Source of the DNA: JBBKWJ01 sp037968895
GTDB lineage: Bacteria; Actinomycetota; Acidimicrobiia; Acidimicrobiales; SZUA-35
Assembly (NCBI GenBank): GCA_037968895.1
Contig: JBBKWJ010000220.1
Coordinates: forward strand, 1-24,090
Reading direction: 5' to 3'
Length of the DNA: 24,090 nt
How positions within the stretch are numbered: the stretch's first letter is position 1; each line of letters starts with the position of its first letter. The notes beneath the pieces are model-generated. The model saw nothing but the letters and a program-made list of their open reading frames with translations, ran no database searches and had not been told where the DNA came from. A program made the translations under genes and the position numbers. Below, piece by piece: positions 15,705 through 22,255 of the stretch.

Positions 15705-16637
15705 ATGCCTACGTATCAGCCCTTCTACCCCGCCATCGTCGATCCCACTGGCGTGAATGCATCAACTGACGCAAGGCCGATGCCAGTAACCACCGACGCA
15801 AGCCGAGAGGCCACAGTCGCCGAGACTGGTGGCGAACCGCTCGTCGACTTCGACGGAACATCGAACCCCTACATCGACTACCAAAGCATCGACCTGCTGC
15901 TGTCGCTACAGCATCCGCGCAGCTCTGGGTACGACGAAATGTGCTTTTTCGTCATGGGACAAGTCAAGGAGCTGCTCTTTAGAGGGCTCCATTTCGAGCT
16001 GGTAAATGCACAGCGCCAGATCGAGGAAGACAACGTCGCAAACGCCATCCAGATACTGGCCAGGGCTACGGCGTTCACAAGCTACATCGCCGACTCATGG
16101 AACATTCTGTCGACGATCTCAAGCGAGGGCTTCGGACAATTCCGCGACACGCTAGGGACCGCTTCGGGACAGCTGTCGTTCATGTATCGACACGTCGAGT
16201 TCGTACTCGGCAACAAGAATCGTCGACTCGCTGAAGCTCATCGAAACGTGCCCCATGTATGGCCCGCTCTCCGCGACGCACTTGAGTCGCCAAGCCTGCA
16301 CGATGAGGTGATCGCCCTACTTGCCCGTCGAGGGTTCGACATTGACGCCAACGCGCTTGACCGCGATTGGTCGGATGAGTACGTCCCAAACCTGTCCGTC
16401 GAAGCGGCGTGGCGAGAGATCTATGAAAATCCCGCAGCCGACAACGAGCTTCACCGACTCGGCGAAGCCCTCGTCACCCTCGACCAAACGTTTTCGATTT
16501 ACCGCTGGCGCCACTTCACCTCGGTCGAGCGCATCATCGGCTACAAGCCCGGCACCGGCGGTTCAGCCGGCGTTGGTTGGCTGGAGCAGATAACACGTCA
16601 CCATTTCTTCCCCGAGCTGTGGGCAATTAGCAACTAG
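15705..16637 (+). CDS. TDO-superfamily heme protein lacking the distal histidine
   Basis: 310 residues; the ATG at 15705 is the first in-frame start outside marR, with only a weak GGA upstream. The C-terminal two thirds align well with tryptophan 2,3-dioxygenase: heme ligand His270 in YRWRHFTSVERIIG, GTGGS with Thr284, Arg162 in FMYRHVEFVLGNKN, Phe81, and two tyrosines Tyr56/Tyr59 in NPYIDYQ. The distal His of FIIxHQ is Gly85 (FFVMGQVKEL), and the Leu after the second Tyr is Gln60. A 50-residue N-terminal extension is unlike kynA. It is neither broken nor a recent kynA copy. It is likely a heme oxygenase on tryptophan, a tryptophan derivative or another indole; TDO relatives such as MarE make 2-oxindoles. 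It shares a divergent control region with the kynurenine operon. Confidence 0.88.
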   Translation: MPTYQPFYPAIVDPTGVNASTDARPMPVTTDASREATVAETGGEPLVDFDGTSNPYIDYQSIDLLLSLQHPRSSGYDEMCFFVMGQVKELLFRGLHFELVNAQRQIEEDNVANAIQILARATAFTSYIADSWNILSTISSEGFGQFRDTLGTASGQLSFMYRHVEFVLGNKNRRLAEAHRNVPHVWPALRDALESPSLHDEVIALLARRGFDIDANALDRDWSDEYVPNLSVEAAWREIYENPAADNELHRLGEALVTLDQTFSIYRWRHFTSVERIIGYKPGTGGSAGVGWLEQITRHHFFPELWAISN

Positions 16638-16688
16638 GTCGGGTTCGCCTTAAGCCTGAACGCTGGACCGCCAGCACACTTGATCGAC

Positions 16689-16694
16689 TAGGGT
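16689..16694 (+). promoter_or_regulatory. Candidate -10 box of the cyclase gene, leaderless
   Basis: TAGGGT followed by exactly six bases and then the GTG start at 16701, the same geometry as at marR (15648) and the S9 peptidase (22256). No convincing -35 element is seen at the expected distance. Confidence 0.45.
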
Positions 16695-16700
16695 CGCCTG

Positions 16701-17795
16701 GTGACCGACGGCGAACGCTTGGCAAGCTGGATCGAGGCCGGGTTGTTCAACCCGGACGCCCCTGGCGCTGACGCGCTTCGTCCCGTACTCGAGTTTTATG
16801 CATCGATCGGTGTCGCCCCAGCTAACTTCGCCGATGTCCCAACCGAAGAGCTGATATCGACGATCAGCAACAGCTTTCTGCGGCCCGGACGGCGCTTCAG
16901 CGCAAACGAAGCCCGAGACGCAATCGGCCTGACCCACGACGAGTTCATCAAGCTCTGTCGAACCGCCGGCTACTCGCTCGACGGCGAGTTCACCGATACC
17001 GATGTTGTCGGGTTCAAGTCCTTCACATTGGCTCGAGAACTCTTCACCGAAGAAGCGCTGCTCGAGTTCGCCAGGACGCTCAGCACCTCGATGGCCAAGG
17101 TCGCTGATGCCACCTCGGCCCTCTTCCGGCTCGATATCGCACCACAAGTGGAAGCCAGCGGTGGCGACGAGGTCGAGTTCGCTCGCCTCAACCACCAGAC
17201 ATCAGAGCTGATTGACGTGATCTACGCGCCAATGAAAGCGTTCTTCTTGCATCAGTTGACCGGTGCAATCAAACTCAGCGACCTTGGTCGCCAAGCGGTA
17301 ACGAGTTCGGCGACGACAACCATCAAGGTGGCGGTAGCGTTCGTCGACATCGTTGGATACACACGATTCGCTGGTTCGATCGACCCTGATGAACTCGCCC
17401 ACTTCATCCGCAGGTTTGAGTCACAGGCCACTCAACTTGTTAGCGACCATGGAGGTCGGCTCGTCAAGATGATCGGCGACGAGGTGATGTTTGTAGCCGT
17501 TGAGCCCGCTGCCGCCCTTGCCGCCGCAGCTGCCATTGTCGAGTCATTCAGCGGCAGCGACTCCGCGCCTCGAGCAGGCGTCGCGTACGGAGAGGTAGTG
17601 GCACTTGGTGGGGATTACTACGGAGAGGTGGTCAACCTCGCATCTCGAGTCACCGATCAAGCAGTTCCTGGGGAAGTCCTCGCTGACAAGACCACCGCGT
17701 TGGCAGCTCCCGAGCTGCACTTCGAGCCTGCCGGCCGTCGCCAGCTCAAAGGCTTCGACGAGCCGGTGCCGTTGATGACACTCGTTCGGAATTGA
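16701..17795 (+). CDS. Class III adenylate/guanylate cyclase
   Basis: 364 residues, soluble, from a GTG. The C-terminal catalytic domain (about 205-362) has every expected residue: metal-binding Asp216 (FVDIVGYT) and Asp260 (KMIGDEVM), purine-specifying Lys256 and Asp305, and transition-state Asn312 and Arg316 (VNLASR). Lys/Asp favour ATP, so the product is probably cAMP. The N-terminal 200 residues look like the regulatory domain of the mycobacterial Rv1264 type, a helical pH-responsive autoinhibitory region; that part is recognised only by general pattern (FLRPGRRFSANEARDAIGL). It is followed seven bases later by the methyltransferase. Confidence 0.92.
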   Translation: MTDGERLASWIEAGLFNPDAPGADALRPVLEFYASIGVAPANFADVPTEELISTISNSFLRPGRRFSANEARDAIGLTHDEFIKLCRTAGYSLDGEFTDTDVVGFKSFTLARELFTEEALLEFARTLSTSMAKVADATSALFRLDIAPQVEASGGDEVEFARLNHQTSELIDVIYAPMKAFFLHQLTGAIKLSDLGRQAVTSSATTTIKVAVAFVDIVGYTRFAGSIDPDELAHFIRRFESQATQLVSDHGGRLVKMIGDEVMFVAVEPAAALAAAAAIVESFSGSDSAPRAGVAYGEVVALGGDYYGEVVNLASRVTDQAVPGEVLADKTTALAAPELHFEPAGRRQLKGFDEPVPLMTLVRN

Positions 17796-17802
17796 AGGTG
17801 AC

Positions 17803-18633
17803 ATGACTATTGAGTCGAAAATCGTTGAGCATTATGGGGCGAGCGAGTTGCTCGCTGCCATTGAGGCAGGAATCGAAGCGTTAGGAAAGACGACCGCAAC
17901 GGTCACCGTCGTTGACCTTGGGCCGGTTGACGAATTCCATATCGGTGGCCGGGGGGCAACGAGCACGCTGTGCGATCGACTCCAGATTGGCGCCGACGAC
18001 ACGGTGGTCGACATCGGGTGTGGCATCGGGGGAACGGCGCGGCTGCTGGCGTCAACACTTGGGTGCAAGGTCACCGGTATCGACCTCGTCCCGGGTTACA
18101 TCGACGTGGCCCGAGAGCTGACTCGTTGGACCGGACTGAGCGACGTGATCAACTACAAGGTCGGCAGTGGACTCGACCTTCCCTTGCCAGACAACTCGTT
18201 CGACGCGGCGACGCAGCTACACGTCGGGATGAACATTGAGGACAAAGATCAACTCTTCACCGAGATTCATCGCGTTCTTCGGCCCGGAGCGATGTTCGGT
18301 CTTTACGACGTGATGCAGACAGCCCAAGGCGAGCTCAGCTTTCCGGTGCCATGGGCTGCCGATGCGTCAACCAGCTTCTTGGCTGACATCTCTGCCTACG
18401 AAGCAGCACTCGCTTCTGCGGGATTCGAGATTCTCGAGGTCATCAACCGCAGTGAGTTCGCGCTCGAGTTCTTCGACGCAGTCAAAAAACGAAACGCCGA
18501 GCGCTCGGGGCCACCGTCGCTCGGGCTCCACACAATCATCGGCTCGGCCGCGCCAATAAAGCTAGCGAACATGATCAGCAGCATCGCGGGCGGGATTGTG
18601 GCTCCGGTCGAGATCATCTGTCGGTGCAACTAG
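17803..18633 (+). CDS. SAM-dependent class I methyltransferase
   Basis: 276 residues. Motif I is VVDIGCGIGG (68-77), the acidic residue ending strand 2 is Asp94 in GIDL, and later motifs are DNSFDAATQLHVGMNIED and the post-II LRPGAMFGLYDVMQ. The fold is UbiE/Methyltransf_11-like and resembles small-molecule N- or C-methyltransferases; the substrate is not predictable. AAGG lies in the short gap after the cyclase stop, and the gene is likely co-transcribed with it and possibly with the sulfatase 24 bp downstream. Confidence 0.87.
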   Translation: MTIESKIVEHYGASELLAAIEAGIEALGKTTATVTVVDLGPVDEFHIGGRGATSTLCDRLQIGADDTVVDIGCGIGGTARLLASTLGCKVTGIDLVPGYIDVARELTRWTGLSDVINYKVGSGLDLPLPDNSFDAATQLHVGMNIEDKDQLFTEIHRVLRPGAMFGLYDVMQTAQGELSFPVPWAADASTSFLADISAYEAALASAGFEILEVINRSEFALEFFDAVKKRNAERSGPPSLGLHTIIGSAAPIKLANMISSIAGGIVAPVEIICRCN

Positions 18634-18657
18634 CCAGTCCGTGCAAGACTTCGGGCC

Positions 18658-20058
18658 ATGGACAACGTGCTGGTAATTCTGTCCGACGAGCACTCACCTC
18701 GTTTCATGGGGTGCTCGGGGCATCCGCTTGTGAAGACTCCGAACCTCGACGCGCTTGCAATGGCCGGAACCAGGTTCACGAATGCGTACACGCCTTCACC
18801 AATCTGTGTTCCCGCGAGAGCGAGCCTCGCGACCGGTCGCTGGGTGCATGAGCTCCGGACGTGGGGTAGCGCAGAGCCATACCGAGGCCAACAGCGGTCA
18901 TGGGCGCATATTGCTCGCGATAACGGTTATACGACCGCATCGATTGGCAAGCTCCACTACGGGGCCTCCGACGAAGATCACGGCTTCGACGAAGAGGTCG
19001 TGCCGATGCACATCGTCAACGGGGTCGGCTGGGTTCAGGGACTCGATCGCAGCCCGTCAGCTGACTACCCAGAAGCCCACGAATACGCGGCAGACGTCGG
19101 CATTGGCGAGTCGAGCTATGTGTCCTATGACAGGACAATTGCCGCGAAGGCGGTGGAATGGATCACCCGACACGGGGATGACGCGAAACCTTGGGTGTTG
19201 CTTGTTTCGTTCGTGTCACCGCACTATCCGCTGACGGCGCCACAGGAGTACTGGGATCAGTACCGCGACGCGAGCGACCCCGAGGTCGAGGCAGTCGAAG
19301 AAGACCACCCGCAAGTTCAGCAGATTGCTCGATTTTTCAACTACCACGATTCCTTCGATGACCAACTTGTTCGCGATGGCCGCCGTGCGTACTTCGGACT
19401 CTGCACTTTTCTTGACGACCAGGTGGGAAAGGTAATCAACGCCCTCAACGCGACCGGCCGAAGGGATGACACGACGATCGTCTACACCTCAGACCACGGC
19501 GATATGGCGGGGAATCGGGGCCTTTGGGCCAAGAGCTATATGTATGAAGACTCCTGCGGCGTACCCATGTTGATTCAAGGGCCTGGTGTTCCCGCTGGGT
19601 TGGTTCGCTCTACCCCTGCGAACCTCGTCGATGTCCACAGCACGGTGGTTGATCTCGTCGGAGGCACCGACCCGGGCGAGCGCGGCATGTCGTTAATCAA
19701 ACTCGCAAGCTCACAAGATGACCCCGACCGCGTCACGTTCTCCGAATACCACGACGGAGGGGCAACAACCGGCTTCTTCATGGTTCGTTCGGGCCGCTGG
19801 AAGTACGTGTACTACGTCGGAGATCGACCGCAGCTCTTCGACATGGTCTCAGATCCTGACGAGTTGCATGATCTCGGATTGTCCTCGGATCACGAGACCG
19901 TGCGAGCCGACCTCGATCGGAAGCTACGTGACATCGTCGACCCCGAAGCGGCCAGCACACAAGCGTTTGAAGACCAAGCGGCGCTCCTCGAAGCGTTCGG
20001 TGGTCGTGACGCCATCGGCGATCAGCTTCGATTCAATCACACGCCGACACCGACCTAG
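18658..20058 (+). CDS. Formylglycine-dependent sulfatase (choline-sulfatase-like)
   Basis: 466 residues of the alkaline phosphatase/sulfatase fold. The modification site Cys50 lies in CVPARASLATG, the CxPxR motif that the formylglycine-generating enzyme converts. Metal ligands include Asp10 (LSDEH) and the SDHGDMAGNRG segment near residue 280; Lys98 and His100 (IGKLHYG) belong to the sulfate pocket. HYG...DHGFDE resembles choline sulfatases, but phosphonate monoesterases share the fold. No signal peptide, so cytoplasmic. The ATG at 18658 has no Shine-Dalgarno. No formylglycine-generating enzyme is encoded in the window. Its stop is 17 bp from the convergent ABC ATPase stop, with no terminator between. 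Confidence 0.88.
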   Translation: MDNVLVILSDEHSPRFMGCSGHPLVKTPNLDALAMAGTRFTNAYTPSPICVPARASLATGRWVHELRTWGSAEPYRGQQRSWAHIARDNGYTTASIGKLHYGASDEDHGFDEEVVPMHIVNGVGWVQGLDRSPSADYPEAHEYAADVGIGESSYVSYDRTIAAKAVEWITRHGDDAKPWVLLVSFVSPHYPLTAPQEYWDQYRDASDPEVEAVEEDHPQVQQIARFFNYHDSFDDQLVRDGRRAYFGLCTFLDDQVGKVINALNATGRRDDTTIVYTSDHGDMAGNRGLWAKSYMYEDSCGVPMLIQGPGVPAGLVRSTPANLVDVHSTVVDLVGGTDPGERGMSLIKLASSQDDPDRVTFSEYHDGGATTGFFMVRSGRWKYVYYVGDRPQLFDMVSDPDELHDLGLSSDHETVRADLDRKLRDIVDPEAASTQAFEDQAALLEAFGGRDAIGDQLRFNHTPTPT

Positions 20059-20075
20059 CTAAGTTTCTCGTTCTG

Positions 20076-20783
20076 CTAACTCGGGCGCGACCATCGGTCG
20101 GCGCGTTCGCCTGGCTTCGTTTTCGTCTCGACACTGACTGGCGCTTCGTCAACGCGTCCTCCTTCTCCGACAACGCGTCCTCCTTCGAGGCGCAACTCCG
20201 TCGCCGACCGGTCGATCAACTCTTGGTCATGCGTACTCGACACGATCGAGACTCCGTTGTCGACAAGCGTCGACAATGCCTCGACGAATGCGGACTTTGC
20301 TGCCGCGTCGAGGCCCGTAGTCGGTTCGTCGGCGAGTAAAACTGTAAGCGGTCGAGCGGTCGCAACAAGAAGACTGGCCTTCTGGCGCTGCCCCTTACTC
20401 ATCGCGTTTGGGTATCGCTCCAGCAGATCAGACGCTTCGAGAATCTCCGTGAGGCGCGTCGATATTTCGGTCGGTTCCGAGTGTCCGTGTAACCGAGCCA
20501 CGTACGTCATTTGATCCCAAAGCGAGAGATCATCGAAAAGGGCTGGCTGGTCTGGCACGAAGCTAACGAGGGAACGGGCGGCCAGAGAACCAGCAGGGTG
20601 GCCGTCGATTTGCACCGTGCCCCGAGTCGGGAGGATTAGCCCAGCAGCGATCAGCAATAGCGTCGACTTGCCTGCCCCGTTGTGGCCAACGAGCGCTGTT
20701 GTGCCCGGTTCGATGACGAGGTGGTCTATTTCAAGCGCCACCGACTTCGCATAAACCTGCTGTAGTTCTTCGACCACGATCAT
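20076..20783 (-). CDS. ABC transporter ATP-binding protein
   Basis: 235 residues from the ATG at 20783, which has GGAG eight bases upstream and overlaps the membrane-protein stop by one base (TGATG). Walker A GHNGAGKST (33-41), Q-loop Gln79 (VPDQPALF), signature MSKGQ (128-132), Walker B LLADEP (Asp152, Glu153), D-loop GLD, switch His185 in STHD. The CcmA/NatA-like form points to an ABC-2-type exporter ATPase working with the adjacent membrane protein. The C-terminal tail (200-213) contains a duplicated seven-residue unit. Cargo unknown. Confidence 0.93.
   Translation of the reverse strand: MIVVEELQQVYAKSVALEIDHLVIEPGTTALVGHNGAGKSTLLLIAAGLILPTRGTVQIDGHPAGSLAARSLVSFVPDQPALFDDLSLWDQMTYVARLHGHSEPTEISTRLTEILEASDLLERYPNAMSKGQRQKASLLVATARPLTVLLADEPTTGLDAAAKSAFVEALSTLVDNGVSIVSSTHDQELIDRSATELRLEGGRVVGEGGRVDEAPVSVETKTKPGERADRWSRPS
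20150..20186. repeat. 21-bp-period tandem duplication in the ABC ATPase tail
   Basis: The 16 bases CAACGCGTCCTCCTTC occur at 20150-20165 and again at 20171-20186. The period of 21 bp is a multiple of three, giving the repeated peptide EGGRVVG/EGGRVDE at residues 200-213 without breaking the frame. Confidence 0.9.
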
Positions 20784-22207
20784 CAGCGTTTCTCCAACGG
20801 AAAGGTAGCAATGAGTGCTGCGACGATCACCAACACGGCCGTCGCCGAACCCCATGGTGCATTGAGCTCATCTGGGTGTAGCCACCCGTGCGACACCACG
20901 ATGGTGAACGCCACGATCAACAATGGGCCCAGCATGGCGCGGGCCCAAAGCGCCGGACCAATCCCCGTTGGCCCAAGAACGCTGGCCAGCTTGGACAGGT
21001 CGGGCGAGCCGAGTCGGCCTTGCGTCGCCGCAGCAAGCGTCCCGAAACTGAAGATCCCGACCACGCCAAGACCAGTCGGCAGGTCTTCGATAATTCTCCA
21101 ACCGATGCTCGCCAGGCCGAGAACCAAGCTGAGCATGACGGCGGTAAGGGTTTGTCTCCGCAAGATGGTGGCCGACGATTGGGGGTAGTGCACTAGGAAC
21201 ACGATCTGTCCTGTTGTCGCCGCTACGGGCGAAGCCAACTCGATTCCAACGACGAAACCGATCGCCGCAATGGCGAGTGCAGTGACACCATCAGCCGGGT
21301 CCGCTAACGCCACGAGCAAGGCCGCCCCAACACCGGCAACCAGAAATTGACCGACCCTGGCGAGCCAGCCGCTCTCGATCGACGCCAGGTATCGCCACAA
21401 ATGTGTCGGCATCCAACGTCTCGCTAGGTTTGCCCGCTTACGCCCTTCAGTGTGATCGACGGCCCGTCGCAGACTGACGAGCACCTGCTGAAAGTCGAAA
21501 CTCAACATGGCGGAACGCATGTCCTCGAGGGCCGACGCTCGGCGCCAGAGATGTTCGACAGGAATGTCGTCTAGCGACAAGATCGCGACACCACCAGAGA
21601 TGGCGAATCCCGCCCCGAGAACGGCAACGCCTGCCGCCGACCATAGCGACTCGCCTGCCGCGACCAAGGCAGTGATTGACAGGGCAACGATGACATTGGC
21701 GGCAACGATGAGTCGCGGGTGGCGCGGCGCTCCTTTGAAAACGACAAGCCAGCCAACGGCGCTGAAGACCGAGCACATCATCGCGATCGCTACGACCACC
21801 GAAGACGCACCCGCCTCACCAAACCCAAACGTATCGGCGTCACTAAGGGCCAATAGCACCGTCACTGCAATAGCAGTGAGGGCTCCATAGGCGACCGCTT
21901 GGCGAAGCAGCCGAGGCAGCATCGAATCCCTCAAACGTCGGGGTGATCCAAGTTCGTGAAGGACTCCAGCTCGGTTAATCAAAAACGGACCGCCTCGATA
22001 GCCAATCCATGCCGAGCCCGCAACAGCGACTACAACCGTCAGATCGCGGGCGCGGCCGAAACCACTGACGTTGCTTGGAAGCACAACCGCAAGGCCCGCC
22101 CCATAGAGCGGAAGTAGAAACCACCCGATCATCGCAAGGTACAAGCTGTAAAGATCGTCGCTCAACCGCGACCCTGGGGCTGCCATCGCCTGCCAGGATG
22201 CCAGCAA
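20783..22207 (-). CDS. Polytopic ABC exporter membrane protein
   Basis: 474 residues, about twelve hydrophobic segments, for example YLAMIGWFLLPLYGAGL near the N-terminus and ALWARAMLGPLLIVAFTIVV near the C-terminus. A soluble stretch of about 65 residues (VEHLWRRAS to WLARVG) lies after segment six, so the protein reads as two six-helix halves. I chose the TTG at 22207 because AAGGAGGG (22212-22219) stands just before it; a TTG at 22222 and an ATG at 22186 are alternatives. No named family was recognised, but one-base overlap with the ATPase gene and topology support an ABC-2-like exporter permease. Substrate unknown. Confidence 0.82.
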   Translation of the reverse strand: MLASWQAMAAPGSRLSDDLYSLYLAMIGWFLLPLYGAGLAVVLPSNVSGFGRARDLTVVVAVAGSAWIGYRGGPFLINRAGVLHELGSPRRLRDSMLPRLLRQAVAYGALTAIAVTVLLALSDADTFGFGEAGASSVVVAIAMMCSVFSAVGWLVVFKGAPRHPRLIVAANVIVALSITALVAAGESLWSAAGVAVLGAGFAISGGVAILSLDDIPVEHLWRRASALEDMRSAMLSFDFQQVLVSLRRAVDHTEGRKRANLARRWMPTHLWRYLASIESGWLARVGQFLVAGVGAALLVALADPADGVTALAIAAIGFVVGIELASPVAATTGQIVFLVHYPQSSATILRRQTLTAVMLSLVLGLASIGWRIIEDLPTGLGVVGIFSFGTLAAATQGRLGSPDLSKLASVLGPTGIGPALWARAMLGPLLIVAFTIVVSHGWLHPDELNAPWGSATAVLVIVAALIATFPLEKR

Positions 22208-22243
22208 CGGACCCTCCTTCAACCTGGCTCGAAAAGGATTCCC

Positions 22244-22249
22244 TATCCT
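22244..22249 (+). promoter_or_regulatory. Candidate -10 box of the S9 peptidase gene, leaderless
   Basis: TATCCT followed by six bases and then the ATG at 22256. The -35 position is poor. The 48-bp gap to the divergent exporter gene must hold the start signals of both genes. Confidence 0.5.
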
Positions 22250-22255
22250 CTAACA

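Noticed and set aside
15705..16637. TDO-like gene as a decayed duplicate of kynA
   Set aside because: Frame is intact, the heme ligand and most pocket residues are kept, and the sequence is too different from the neighbouring kynA for a recent duplicate under decay.
16662..16675. Hairpin (GCTGG-ACCG-CCAGC) as a terminator after the TDO-like gene
   Set aside because: The stem is only five base pairs and no T-run follows it.
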